NCBI GenBank assembly: GCA_937934185.1
Contig: CALHAB010000143.1
Coordinates: 1-36,533 of the forward strand
Source: an uncultured Ignavibacterium sp.
Lineage (GTDB): Bacteria; Bacteroidota; Ignavibacteria; Ignavibacteriales; Ignavibacteriaceae
DNA: 36,533 nt
Direction: 5' to 3'
A program made the position numbers and the translations under genes. A model generated the notes under the pieces. It saw only the letters and a program-made list of their open reading frames with translations, was not told the DNA's origin and searched no databases. Positions within the stretch are counted from its first letter, which is position 1, and every line of letters begins with the position of its first letter. Shown here piece after piece: positions 7,152-15,963 of the stretch.

Positions 7152-8498
7152 GTGTTTAACAAAATATTAATTGCTAATAGAGGCGAAATAGCACTTCGCA
7201 TAATAAGAGCTTGCAAAGAACTTGGAATCAAAACAGTTGCTGTCTATTCTGAAGCAGATAGAGAATCATTGCATGTTACATTTGCTGATGAAGCTGTCTG
7301 TATAGGTCCTCCTGTCGGAAAAGATAGTTACCTAAAAATTCCGGCAATAATTTCTGCAGCACAGGTTACCGGAGCTGATGCAATTCATCCCGGATACGGT
7401 TTCCTTGCTGAGAATGCAAACTTCTCTGAAATCTGTAATGAATCAGATATAACTTTCATCGGTCCTACTCCTGAAATGATAAATGCTATGGGAGATAAAT
7501 CCTTTGCTAAAGACACTATGAAAAAGAATGGTGTTCCCGTAATTCCAGGAAGCGATGGAGTTGTTAAAGACTTAAAAGATGCTATAAGAATATCTCACGA
7601 GATAGGATTCCCTGTTATAATTAAAGCATCAGCTGGTGGTGGCGGAAAAGGAATGAGAATAGTGTGGGAAGAAAAAGATTTTGAGAAAGCATTCATTACT
7701 GCTCAAACTGAAGCTGAATCTGCATTTGGTAATCCTGATGTTTACATAGAGAAATTTCTTGAGAATCCACGGCATATTGAAGTTCAGGTGGTTGGAGACA
7801 AACACGGCAATGTTTATCATTATGGTGAAAGAGATTGTTCAGTTCAGCGCCGTCATCAGAAATTAATTGAAGAAGCTCCATCGCCCGTATTGGACGAAAC
7901 TCTTCGCGAAAAAATGGGTGAAGCCGCTGTGCTTGGCGCTCATTCGGTTAATTATCTTGGTGCCGGAACAATTGAATTCCTGCTTGATAAATATCATAAC
8001 TTCTATTTCATGGAAATGAACACGCGCATTCAGGTAGAGCATCCTGTTACAGAAATGGTTCACGATGTTGATTTGATTCGAGAACAGATTCTTGTTGCTG
8101 CCGGAGAAAAAGCTTCTCCGCCGCCTCATAAACATATGGGACATGCTATCGAATTCAGAATAAATGCTGAAGATCCTGAAAAAGATTTCAGACCAAGTCC
8201 GGGAAAAATTACTTCCTTACATTTCCCCGGTGGTTTAGGAGTACGAATAGATTCACATATTTATCAGTCTTATACAATTCCACCTTACTATGATTCACTT
8301 ATAGCAAAACTAATTGTATGGGCAAAAGATCGTCCGCAGGCGCTTGCCCGGGCCAAAAGAGCACTTGAAGAATTTATTATCGAGGGAATAAAAACCACTA
8401 TACCTTTTCATCTACAGGTTTTGCAGGACGAAAGGTTTATCAGTGGAAATTTTGATACCGGCTTTTTAGAAAAATTCACATTTAAAAAACAAGATTAA
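7152..8498 (+). CDS. accC: Biotin carboxylase subunit of acetyl-CoA carboxylase
   Basis: Carboxylates biotin on AccB with ATP and bicarbonate. 448 residues, full length. The N-terminus [19 protein letters not shown] is diagnostic. The ATP-grasp glycine loop ([12 protein letters not shown], about 158-169), HIEVQ, the [12 protein letters not shown] segment and [14 protein letters not shown] (metal and active site) are all intact. The reading frame opens with GTG at 7152, not ATG, 20 bases after accB. The carboxyltransferase subunits accA/accD are not in the window. Confidence 0.97.
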   Translation: MFNKILIANRGEIALRIIRACKELGIKTVAVYSEADRESLHVTFADEAVCIGPPVGKDSYLKIPAIISAAQVTGADAIHPGYGFLAENANFSEICNESDITFIGPTPEMINAMGDKSFAKDTMKKNGVPVIPGSDGVVKDLKDAIRISHEIGFPVIIKASAGGGGKGMRIVWEEKDFEKAFITAQTEAESAFGNPDVYIEKFLENPRHIEVQVVGDKHGNVYHYGERDCSVQRRHQKLIEEAPSPVLDETLREKMGEAAVLGAHSVNYLGAGTIEFLLDKYHNFYFMEMNTRIQVEHPVTEMVHDVDLIREQILVAAGEKASPPPHKHMGHAIEFRINAEDPEKDFRPSPGKITSLHFPGGLGVRIDSHIYQSYTIPPYYDSLIAKLIVWAKDRPQALARAKRALEEFIIEGIKTTIPFHLQVLQDERFISGNFDTGFLEKFTFKKQD

Positions 8499-8512
8499 AT
8501 TCAGAGGTTATT

Positions 8513-8893
8513 ATGAATATTCCGGAAAATTTAAAATACACGAAAGATCATGAATGGGTTCGTGTTGAAGGTAATATCGGTGTAATCGGAATTACCGATT
8601 ATGCACAAAGCGAACTCGGAGATGTTGTCTTTGTTGATATTGATGAATCACTTACTGAGATTTCCAAAGGAGCTTCCTGCGGAACCATTGAAGCTGTTAA
8701 AACAGTAAGTGATGTTTACGCTCCTTTCTCAGGAAAAGTTGTTGAAGTTAATCCAAAGCTTAAGGATAATCCTGAATTATTAAATTCAGATCCGTACGGC
8801 GAAGGTTGGATGATCAAAGCTGAAATCAGCAACAATTCTGATCTTGATGATCTCCTTGATGCAGCAGCTTACAAGAGTCTTATTGGTCAATAG
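8513..8893 (+). CDS. gcvH: Glycine cleavage system H protein
   Basis: Lipoyl carrier that shuttles the aminomethyl group between P, T and L proteins of the glycine cleavage system; it can also act as lipoate relay. 126 residues, full length. The lipoylated lysine is K63 in [16 protein letters not shown]; the N-terminal KYTKDHEWV and [16 protein letters not shown] are typical. It follows accC after 14 bases with an AGAGG-type site, apparently as the last gene of the efp-acc operon. The other gcv genes are not here. Confidence 0.96.
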   Translation: MNIPENLKYTKDHEWVRVEGNIGVIGITDYAQSELGDVVFVDIDESLTEISKGASCGTIEAVKTVSDVYAPFSGKVVEVNPKLKDNPELLNSDPYGEGWMIKAEISNNSDLDDLLDAAAYKSLIGQ

Positions 8894-8910
8894 TTTTTTG
8901 ATAAATTGGG

Positions 8911-8950
8911 AAAAACAAAATTCTGCCACTGTGCGGAGTTTTGTTTTTTC
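8911..8950 (+). terminator. Rho-independent terminator of the efp-acc-gcvH operon
   Basis: An A-rich arm (AAAAACAAAA, 8911-8920) pairs across a CG-containing core (CTGC/GCGG) with the arm ending in TTTTGTTTTTT. The stem is AT-rich with small internal mismatches, but the T-run is good. Confidence 0.75.
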
Positions 8951-8974
8951 ATTTTAAACTAAATTTTAAGAACA

Positions 8975-10516
8975 ATGCAACATTCTGAACTGATACTGAT
9001 CCTTGATTTTGGCTCTCAATTCACTCAGCTTATTACGAGAAGAATCAGAGAGGCAAATGTTTATTCTGAAATCTATCCTCACACAATTTCATTAGAAAAG
9101 ATTAAAGAGCTTAATCCAAAAGGAATAATTTTCTCCGGCGGGCCAATGAGCGTTTACGATGATGAAGCGCCTGATGTTGATGATAGAATTTTTGATTTAG
9201 GAATACCAATTTTAGGTATTTGCTATGGTTTACAACTCATCTCGAAAAAGTTAAATGGCAAAGTTGAAAAAGCATCTGACAGAGAGTATGGAAGAACAGA
9301 ATGTGAAGTTTTGAAGGACTCAGTTTTATTTAAGGATGTTAGGAAAAAATCTGTTGTTTGGATGAGCCACGGAGATAATGTTACTCAGCCACCTTCGGGA
9401 TTTGAAGTTACTGCTGTTTCAAAACACTCACCTGTTTGTGCAATAGAAAATTCTTCCAGAAAAATTTATGGGGTTCAGTTTCATCCTGAAGTTCATCATA
9501 CCGAAGAAGGTGTGAAAATTATCAGAAATTTTCTTTTCGGAATTTGTAAATGTAAAGGTGATTGGACGCCTGAAAATTTTATCAGTAATAGCATTAAGGA
9601 AATCAAAGAAAAAGTCGGCTCGGCTAATGTTATTTGTGCATTAAGCGGTGGAGTAGATTCAACTGTTGCTGCAGTTTTGGTTAAACAGGCAATCGGTGAT
9701 CAATTAATTTGTATTCATATTGATACTGGTTTGATGAGAAAGAATGAAAGCAAAGAAATCAGTGAACTCTTCAATTCAAAACTAAATCTTAATCACATTC
9801 ATATTGATGCCTCAGAAATATTTTTAGAAAAACTAAAGGATATTATTGATCCTGAACTGAAAAGAAAAATTATTGGTAATACTTTTATCGAAGTTTTTGA
9901 AAGGGAAGCCGGCAGTTTTGAAAATGTAAAATTTCTTGTTCAGGGAACCCTTTATCCTGATGTTATTGAATCTGTATCAGTGAAAGGAGCTTCTGCAACT
10001 ATTAAAACTCATCATAATGTTGGCGGACTTCCGGAAAAAATGAATCTCAAACTTATTGAACCGTTCAGAGAATTATTCAAAGATGAAGTTAGGAGTGTAG
10101 GTCGGGCGTTGAACATTCCCGAAGAGTTTATTGAAAGGCATCCGTTTCCCGGACCAGGCCTGGCAGTAAGAATTCTTGGTGCTGTTGACAAAGAAAAACT
10201 TGATATTTTAAGAGAAGCTGACGATATTTTCATTAAAGCAATTAAGAAAAATAATCTTTACAATAAAATCTGGCAGGCATTCGCAGTACTTCTGCCGGTT
10301 CAAAGTGTTGGTGTTATGGGTGATTCCAGAACTTACGAAAATGTACTTGCTTTGCGTGCAGTTACTTCTGTTGATGGAATGACTGCAGATTGGTTCCCGT
10401 TTGAACATAATTTTCTTGCTGAAGTTTCAAATACTATCATTAATAAAGTTAGAGGTATAAACAGAGTAGTTTATGATATCAGCTCTAAACCACCAGCTAC
10501 AATTGAATGGGAATAG
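8975..10516 (+). CDS. guaA: GMP synthase (glutamine-hydrolysing)
   Basis: Converts XMP to GMP with ATP and glutamine. 513 residues, the two-domain bacterial form. The class I glutaminase domain has the nucleophile C83 in GICYGLQ and the partner His/Glu in [12 protein letters not shown]. The ATP pyrophosphatase domain has the P-loop SGGVDST at 224-230. The C-terminal dimerisation domain contains [13 protein letters not shown] and ends in KPPATIEWE, the usual terminus. No ribosome site precedes the ATG, which is common in this lineage. The next gene starts 3 bases after the stop. Confidence 0.98.
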   Translation: MQHSELILILDFGSQFTQLITRRIREANVYSEIYPHTISLEKIKELNPKGIIFSGGPMSVYDDEAPDVDDRIFDLGIPILGICYGLQLISKKLNGKVEKASDREYGRTECEVLKDSVLFKDVRKKSVVWMSHGDNVTQPPSGFEVTAVSKHSPVCAIENSSRKIYGVQFHPEVHHTEEGVKIIRNFLFGICKCKGDWTPENFISNSIKEIKEKVGSANVICALSGGVDSTVAAVLVKQAIGDQLICIHIDTGLMRKNESKEISELFNSKLNLNHIHIDASEIFLEKLKDIIDPELKRKIIGNTFIEVFEREAGSFENVKFLVQGTLYPDVIESVSVKGASATIKTHHNVGGLPEKMNLKLIEPFRELFKDEVRSVGRALNIPEEFIERHPFPGPGLAVRILGAVDKEKLDILREADDIFIKAIKKNNLYNKIWQAFAVLLPVQSVGVMGDSRTYENVLALRAVTSVDGMTADWFPFEHNFLAEVSNTIINKVRGINRVVYDISSKPPATIEWE

Positions 10517-10519
10517 AAT

Positions 10520-11401
10520 ATGGATGCAGAAGAGATAAACAGATTGAAGCAAACAGCTGAAGAGTATATTCTGGCGAAAAAGTATCTGCACGCGGCTCAG
10601 ATTTATCATCGTTTGCTTGATGAAACCAACAGTATGGACTTTAAATTTCGTCTTGCTGAAATTTATCTTCATATTGGTTTCACTGAAGCTTCTGATAAAT
10701 ATTATGTATCGGTTTTAGAGGATTTCCCTGACAATGATGAAATGCGGATGGAAATATCATCGCTGCTTATTCAAAGCAGAAATTGGGAAAAGTTGATTGA
10801 GGTTTTATCGTTGGTTGATTCAGACAAAAAATCAGAAGCTGATTTCATTTTAGGTTTTGCTTACCTGAAAACTAAAGACTATAAACTCTCTAAACATTAT
10901 CTTGAAAAATTTATAAAGTCTGATAATAATCCCGAGTTAAAAGTAGAAGCAGGTTACTATCTTGGTGTTGTTAATTATTTCGAAAATAATTTTGAAGAGG
11001 CAATAAAAAGATTTAAGGAATCAGAATTTCATCATAATAACAATGCGGACTTTTATTTTTATTTGGCTTCTTCCTATCGTATGCTTGGAATGTTTACGCA
11101 TGCTTCACTTTATATCACCAAAGCTTTAAGACTTAACAAAAAAAAACCGGATATTCTTTTAGAAGCTGCAAAAATTTATAATAAATTAGAACAGTTTAAG
11201 AAAGCAAACAAATATCTTGATATGTATAGTGAAGTATCGAAGCGTGTTCCAACTGATTATCTTCTTACTCTGGCTGAAACTTATCTTGGACTCAAACATA
11301 TTGAAGAAGCTGAAATGGTTATTTCATTGATTGATGAAGATGAATCAGATAATCCTGAAGTGATTGCAATTAAATCAAGAATTCAACAAAGTCTGAAATG
11401 A
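10520..11401 (+). CDS. TPR-repeat protein, cytosolic
   Basis: 293 residues, no signal peptide or membrane helix, built almost entirely of TPR units (KKYLHAAQIYHRLLDE, FRLAEIYLHIGFTEASDKYY, GFAYLKTKDYKLSKHYLEKFI, AGYYLGVVNYFENNFEEAIKRF, LASSYRMLGMFTHASLYITKAL, LLEAAKIYNKLEQFKKANKYLD). TPR proteins are interaction scaffolds; no catalytic domain is seen. Its stop overlaps the next gene's start (ATGA, 11398-11401), so it is translationally coupled to the secreted TPR/binding-protein fusion, suggesting a shared role. Partner unknown. Confidence 0.88.
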   Translation: MDAEEINRLKQTAEEYILAKKYLHAAQIYHRLLDETNSMDFKFRLAEIYLHIGFTEASDKYYVSVLEDFPDNDEMRMEISSLLIQSRNWEKLIEVLSLVDSDKKSEADFILGFAYLKTKDYKLSKHYLEKFIKSDNNPELKVEAGYYLGVVNYFENNFEEAIKRFKESEFHHNNNADFYFYLASSYRMLGMFTHASLYITKALRLNKKKPDILLEAAKIYNKLEQFKKANKYLDMYSEVSKRVPTDYLLTLAETYLGLKHIEEAEMVISLIDEDESDNPEVIAIKSRIQQSLK

Positions 11402-13119
11402 ATATTCAAAAATTCAAATTTCTTTCTCTGATTTTTTTATCACTTACTATTCAGTTGGTTGCTCAGAATCTGGATGAACAGAATTTCAGAGAAGCCGTTA
11501 AACTATTTAAAGATAAAAAATATCAGACAGCTTTAGTATCATTTCAGAATTTCTCATCCAAAGAAAATCCGAATCAAACTGCCGCTAAATTTTTTGTTGT
11601 AAAAACCTTTATCGAATTAAAAAAATATTCTGAAGCAGAAAAAGAAGCAAAAGATTTTCTTGAAAAATTTTCTGCAAGTAAATACGCTGATGAAGTATCA
11701 GTTTTACTTATTAAAAGTTTGTTGGAGCAGAATAAATATAATTCCGCTTTTAATCAGGCAGTCAAATTGATTAAATCAACAAATTCGATCTCGTACAGGG
11801 TTGAAGCGAAGTCAATTGCTCGAGGAATTGCAAAAAATTATTTGTCAGGTTATGACATAAAAGATTTTTTGGAGAAAGAAAATGAAGATAAAGTAAAAGC
11901 TTTTTTACTTTATACACTTGCTGAACTGTATTATCTGGAAGGTCAGTCAGATAAGGCAAAAAATACTTTGAATCAGATTATCGAAGATCACTATCAATCG
12001 GATGAATATTTTCTCGCAAAAAATGATTTAAGCAAAGATGAAAAACAGGAACAAAAAGATGAAGTTGTTGTTGGAGTCATACTTCCAATAACTGATAAAG
12101 ATGGCAAAAGAAATATTGCTGCCGAAGAAATGCTTGAAGGAATAAAGTATGCTTTTCATGAACTCAATTATCAGCGTGAAAATAAAATAGGTTTGCTTAT
12201 CAGAGACTCTAAAAGGAATGAAAGAGATATTCAAAATATTGTTGAAGAATTTAATTCAGATAAACGGATTAAAGCTGTTATTGGTCCGATTTACAGTGAT
12301 GAATCCGAAGTAGTCGTTTCCTCAATAAATAAAACTGATCTCGTTTTTATTTCGCCAACAGCTACTGACGAAGACCTGACAGAAAACAATGATCAATTTT
12401 ATCAGGCAAATCCGCCTTTTACTGTAAGAGGAAAAGTTTTTGCTCAGTACATTTATCTTAAAGAAGGTAAAAGAAATTTTGCTGTTCTGAATTCTCTGGA
12501 TGGCTATTCACCAATTCTGGCTAAATCATTTTCAGATGAATTTCAAAAATTGGGTGGAAACATTCTGGTTAAAGAAACTTATCGCTCCAAATCAGTTGAT
12601 TTGTCAAGGCAAATTTCTAATCTGATTCCACACCTTGAGCATTTGGATGGAATATATATCCCTCTATCCGACAGAACTGATGCAGAAGTTATTCTGTCAG
12701 AAATGCTAAAGCAAAATGTTCTTGTCCCTGTTTATGGTAATCAGGATTGGTTAAATGCAAAAGGGCTTGAAACATCAAGTACGATTAGTAATACCTTAAA
12801 AATTACCTCTGATTATTTTATTGATTTCACCGATAAATCATTTGTTGAATTCAACGGGAATTTTCTTAACACTACGGGAAAAGAAGTTACCAGAAATGTT
12901 TTATACGGTTATGACGCTGCTAAATTTCTAACTACTGTTATGAGATCAATTCAGCCAACAAGAAAGACAATTAAGCTGAAGATAGATTCGGGATTAAAAA
13001 GCAACGGTTATCACAATAATATTTCTTTCAGCAAAAAGAAAAGAAATTTGTATCTGAATATTCTCAATTATTCAGATGGTAAATTTCAGCTAATTGAAAA
13101 ATATCGCGGAACAGAATAA
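11398..13119 (+). CDS. Exported TPR + periplasmic-binding-protein type I fusion
   Basis: 573 residues. A signal peptide covers about 1-22 (hydrophobic core, cleavage after VAQ/VA). Residues about 28-200 are TPR/YbgF-like repeats (AVKLFKDKKYQTALVSF, EAEKEAKDFLEKFSASKYADEV, LYTLAELYYLEGQSDKAKN). From about residue 221 (VVVGVILPITDKDG) to about 560 it is a type I binding fold of the Leu/Ile/Val-receptor kind: KRIKAVIGPIYSDES, FISPTATDEDL, FAVLNSLDGYSP, VPVYGNQDW and YGYDAAKFL line up with known family positions. LpoA/LppC has the same order of domains (TPR then PBP1) and activates peptidoglycan synthase PBP1A, so an envelope role is possible; a solute-sensing role is the alternative. No lipobox is seen. 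Confidence 0.82.
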   Translation: MNIQKFKFLSLIFLSLTIQLVAQNLDEQNFREAVKLFKDKKYQTALVSFQNFSSKENPNQTAAKFFVVKTFIELKKYSEAEKEAKDFLEKFSASKYADEVSVLLIKSLLEQNKYNSAFNQAVKLIKSTNSISYRVEAKSIARGIAKNYLSGYDIKDFLEKENEDKVKAFLLYTLAELYYLEGQSDKAKNTLNQIIEDHYQSDEYFLAKNDLSKDEKQEQKDEVVVGVILPITDKDGKRNIAAEEMLEGIKYAFHELNYQRENKIGLLIRDSKRNERDIQNIVEEFNSDKRIKAVIGPIYSDESEVVVSSINKTDLVFISPTATDEDLTENNDQFYQANPPFTVRGKVFAQYIYLKEGKRNFAVLNSLDGYSPILAKSFSDEFQKLGGNILVKETYRSKSVDLSRQISNLIPHLEHLDGIYIPLSDRTDAEVILSEMLKQNVLVPVYGNQDWLNAKGLETSSTISNTLKITSDYFIDFTDKSFVEFNGNFLNTTGKEVTRNVLYGYDAAKFLTTVMRSIQPTRKTIKLKIDSGLKSNGYHNNISFSKKKRNLYLNILNYSDGKFQLIEKYRGTE

Positions 13120-13130
13120 AGGAGGCAGCA

Positions 13131-13814
13131 ATTTCTCAGAAGGTAAAAGATCTACCGTTAGATGACCGTCCTCGTGAAAAGCTTATTCTAAGAGGACCGC
13201 AAAGTCTATCCGATGCAGAGTTAATTGCAATTTTACTTCGCACAGGAACGAAAGGAAAGTCTGTGCTTACCATTGCTCAGGAGATGATAAATAAAGAAGG
13301 AAACCTTGCTGTATTATCATCTAAATCTCATTCGGCATTATTAAAAACCAATGGTATTGGAAGAGATAAAGCTGCTACTCTGGTAGCTGCTTTTGAACTA
13401 GCAAAAAGAATTCTTCATCAGCAAAAGTGGCTGTTCGATAAAAAAATTACTTCACCATCAGATGTGGCAGAAATTTATATTCCTCTTTTGAAAAATGAGA
13501 TCAAAGAGCAGTTTTGGGTTCTATGTTTGAACAATTCAAATAAAATCATCAGACAAGAAGCTATTTCAATTGGTAATCTTAACTCAAGTGTAGTTCACCA
13601 AAGGGAAGTCTTTAAAGTTGCAATTGATAATAATGCGGCAAGTATAATTTTAATGCATAATCATCCAAGCGGAAATACGGAACCAAGCAACGAAGATATC
13701 GTCATAACTAAAAAACTGGTTGAAGCGGGTAAAATAATGGATATTCCCATTTTTGATCATATAATAATTGCTGGCAATAATTACACAAGTTTTGTTGAAA
13801 GAAGGCTTATTTAA
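13131..13814 (+). CDS. radC: RadC-family JAB/MPN metalloprotein, apparent ATT start
   Basis: 227 residues when started at 13131. The N-terminus KVKDLPLDDRPREKLIL is the conserved RadC beginning, followed by a helix-hairpin-helix region and the JAB/MPN+ domain with HNHPSGN (H176, H178) and D189. All are intact. Family function is unclear; RadC is not a general repair protein, despite the name. The conserved N-terminus lies upstream of the first ATG/GTG/TTG in frame (GTG 13263). No standard start exists between the in-frame stop at 13095 and 13263. ATT at 13131 lies 5 bases after a strong GGAGG (13121-13125), so I take it as the start. It follows the binding-protein fusion by 11 bases. Confidence 0.88.
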   Translation: MSQKVKDLPLDDRPREKLILRGPQSLSDAELIAILLRTGTKGKSVLTIAQEMINKEGNLAVLSSKSHSALLKTNGIGRDKAATLVAAFELAKRILHQQKWLFDKKITSPSDVAEIYIPLLKNEIKEQFWVLCLNNSNKIIRQEAISIGNLNSSVVHQREVFKVAIDNNAASIILMHNHPSGNTEPSNEDIVITKKLVEAGKIMDIPIFDHIIIAGNNYTSFVERRLI

Positions 13815-13858
13815 TTGATAAAAAATTATTAAATTGCACTTCGAATGACGAATTTCTT

Positions 13859-13888
13859 TTTGTAATTTCAATTAAAATAATAAATTTG
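13859..13888 (+). promoter_or_regulatory. Candidate Bacteroidota-type promoter of the lipoprotein gene
   Basis: TTTG (13859-13862), 18-base spacer, TAAATTTG (13881-13888), matching both boxes of the TTTG/TAnnTTTG consensus. The likely start of transcription is about 35-40 bases before the ATG at 13933. Confidence 0.5.
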
Positions 13889-13932
13889 CGTAGGTACTTT
13901 AATCAATAAACAAACAAATACCGGAGGTAGTA

Positions 13933-14208
13933 ATGAAAATGGTAAGTAAAATGAAATCAGTCGTTGTGATCGGCGGAATAGCTGCAATGACTGTTTTTCT
14001 TAGTGCTTGCGGCGGTCTTAGTGAAGCTCAGATCGCTGAACTCAATGCTTTAAAAAGTGAAGTTCAGTCTTTAGAGAATGAAGCAAATTCACTCAAAGAA
14101 GAAAGAGCAAGACTTGAAAAGCAGATTGCTGAACAAGAAAGAAAACTTGCTGAATGCCAGAAGCAAAAGGATGAAACAAGAGCTAATCTTGAAAAGCTTC
14201 CTAAATAA
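13933..14208 (+). CDS. Small coiled-coil lipoprotein (Lpp-like layout)
   Basis: 91 residues. A lipoprotein signal ends in a lipobox LSAC with the lipid-bearing C26 followed by GG, which lacks the Asp+2 inner-membrane signal. Residues about 30-88 are a continuous heptad-patterned helix (ALKSEVQSLENEANSLKEER and onward), ending in Lys. This is like Lpp/other coiled-coil envelope lipoproteins, but no sequence family is recognised. Two in-frame ATGs close by (13939, 13951) could also start it; GGAGG at about 13922-13926 favours 13933. It lies 42 bases before the LysM gene and is likely coexpressed with it. Confidence 0.88.
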   Translation: MKMVSKMKSVVVIGGIAAMTVFLSACGGLSEAQIAELNALKSEVQSLENEANSLKEERARLEKQIAEQERKLAECQKQKDETRANLEKLPK

Positions 14209-14250
14209 TTAATTAACTAAGATTTTTTAAATAGTATCGGAGGAATAGTA

Positions 14251-14922
14251 ATGAAGAAATTAAATTTAATCGGCATTCTTTCCCTGTTGTTCATCTTCTC
14301 TGCAGTAAGTTTTGCTCAGGAGATGACCAAAGAACAGTGGGAAGCTGAAATGAGCAGACTAAAAGCTAAAAAGGATGCTCTAACTCAGGAAATTAGTGCT
14401 TTAAGATCAGATATTGATAATCTTAAAGCTAAAAATCTTCAGGATCCTGAAGAGTGCATAGACGAACTTTATCAAATGGTTGGTGCTAACAGAAATGATG
14501 TTGCTAACTTCAGACAAGCAGTCAATGAACTTGACGGAAAAATTAAAAGAAAAGAAGGTCCGAAAGCTGACAGACAAAAAGATCTTGATGCATTAAAGAA
14601 AAACAGAATTAGTGCATTACCTGAATTCTTCAGCAAAGTTCATGTTGATATGCAAAAAGCATTAGACAACTGGGTTGAAGAACCTAAGGAAATTATGTAC
14701 ACAGTTGTCAAAGGCGATCACTTATGGGGAATTGCCAAAAAGAAAGAACATTACGGCAATCCATTCGCTTGGCCTGTAATTTACAGAGCTAATAGAGATA
14801 AGATAAAAAATCCGGATTTAATTTATCCTAAACAGGTATTTAAGATTCCAAATCTTACTGAAGAAGAAAAAGCTAAATACGAAAAAATCAGAAAGAACTG
14901 GAAACCAGCTCCTGTTCAGTAA
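14251..14922 (+). CDS. Exported LysM-domain protein with coiled coil
   Basis: 223 residues. Signal peptide about 1-22 (core LIGILSLLFIFSAVSFA), a heptad-rich helix (28-63), a charged helical middle, and a C-terminal LysM domain at about 150-199 (YTVVKGDHLWGIAKKKE then NPDLIYPKQVFKIP). LysM binds peptidoglycan; the NPFAWPVIYRANRDKI variant is the form often found in Bacteroidota/Chlorobiota LysM proteins of unknown function. Probably bridges the wall and an envelope complex; the neighbouring coiled-coil lipoprotein is a plausible partner. GGAGG precedes the ATG. Confidence 0.9.
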   Translation: MKKLNLIGILSLLFIFSAVSFAQEMTKEQWEAEMSRLKAKKDALTQEISALRSDIDNLKAKNLQDPEECIDELYQMVGANRNDVANFRQAVNELDGKIKRKEGPKADRQKDLDALKKNRISALPEFFSKVHVDMQKALDNWVEEPKEIMYTVVKGDHLWGIAKKKEHYGNPFAWPVIYRANRDKIKNPDLIYPKQVFKIPNLTEEEKAKYEKIRKNWKPAPVQ

Positions 14923-14952
14923 AAAATTTGAGTGTTTTTTATAAATATTCCA

Positions 14953-14984
14953 TAAGCCCTTGTCTTTATTGATAAGGGCTTTTT
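14953..14984 (+). terminator. Rho-independent terminator after the LysM gene
   Basis: AAGCCCTT (14954-14961) pairs with AAGGGCTT (14974-14981), 12-base loop, followed by TTTT. Strong terminator isolating phoH. Confidence 0.9.
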
Positions 14985-14998
14985 GTATTTAAATTATT

Positions 14999-15961
14999 AT
15001 GACAGTTGTTGAAAAGAAAATAACTTTATCTAATGTTGATTTAGCATCGTTGCTTGGAGTTAATGATGCTAATCTTAATCTGCTTGAAGATAAATTTAAT
15101 GCATCTATCACAGTTCGCGGCGATGTCGTAAGCATTAAAGGTGTGCTTGAAGAAGTTGAATCAATAGAGAAGATTTTAAAGGAAATGATTTATGTGCTTA
15201 ATACCAGTGGTAAATTAAATGCGAATGATGTTGAAACAATTCTCAATCTTACAGTTGAAGGTAAAGAAGTAGTTTCTGAAAATGAATTTGATTCAATAAT
15301 ACTTTATACCAAAAGCGATGTTGTTAAAGCCAAAACACCCGGACAAAAAAAATATGTTCAGATTGCACAAAAGAATGACATTTGTTTTGCAATAGGTCCT
15401 GCAGGAACCGGAAAGACTTATCTGGCTGTTGCTCTTGCAGTTTCCGCCCTGAAAAAAGGATTAGTAAAAAAAATAATTCTTGCTCGCCCGGCAGTTGAGG
15501 CAGGTGAGAGTCTCGGATTTTTACCCGGTGATTTTCAGGAAAAAATTGATCCTTATCTTCGTCCTTTGTATGATGCTCTGGATGAAATGCTTCCGACTGA
15601 AAAACTCAGAACTTACATTGAAAAAGGAATTGTTGAAATCGTTCCGCTTGCTTATATGCGCGGAAGAACTTTGAATAATGCTTATGTAATTCTTGACGAA
15701 GCTCAGAATGCTACTGCTCTTCAGATGAAAATGTTTTTAACAAGATTAGGTGCAAATTCAAAAGCAATAATAACCGGTGATATTACACAAATAGATTTAC
15801 CACCGAAAACAAAAAGTGGGTTAATTCAGGCAAAAGAAATTTTGCAGGGAATCAGCGGCGTTGGGTTTGTTTATTTTGATAAAGAAGATGTTGTTCGCCA
15901 CAAATTAGTTAAGGACATCATAAATGCTTATGAAAAATATTCTAACGGAAACGGAGATTAA
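14999..15961 (+). CDS. phoH: PhoH-family ATPase
   Basis: 320 residues, standard for the cytosolic PhoH/PhoL group. An N-terminal KH-like segment (about 10-70: LDKFNASITVRGD then VSIKGVLEEVESIEKIL) precedes the P-loop NTPase domain: Walker A GPAGTGKT at 133-140, RPAVEAGESLGFLPG, and the Walker B/PhoH motif VILDEAQNAT (about 231-240). Linked to RNA metabolism and ribosome maturation in many bacteria (often beside ybeY, which is not seen here). It converges with mazG with only 2 bases between the stop codons. Confidence 0.95.
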   Translation: MTVVEKKITLSNVDLASLLGVNDANLNLLEDKFNASITVRGDVVSIKGVLEEVESIEKILKEMIYVLNTSGKLNANDVETILNLTVEGKEVVSENEFDSIILYTKSDVVKAKTPGQKKYVQIAQKNDICFAIGPAGTGKTYLAVALAVSALKKGLVKKIILARPAVEAGESLGFLPGDFQEKIDPYLRPLYDALDEMLPTEKLRTYIEKGIVEIVPLAYMRGRTLNNAYVILDEAQNATALQMKMFLTRLGANSKAIITGDITQIDLPPKTKSGLIQAKEILQGISGVGFVYFDKEDVVRHKLVKDIINAYEKYSNGNGD

Positions 15962-15963
15962 AC

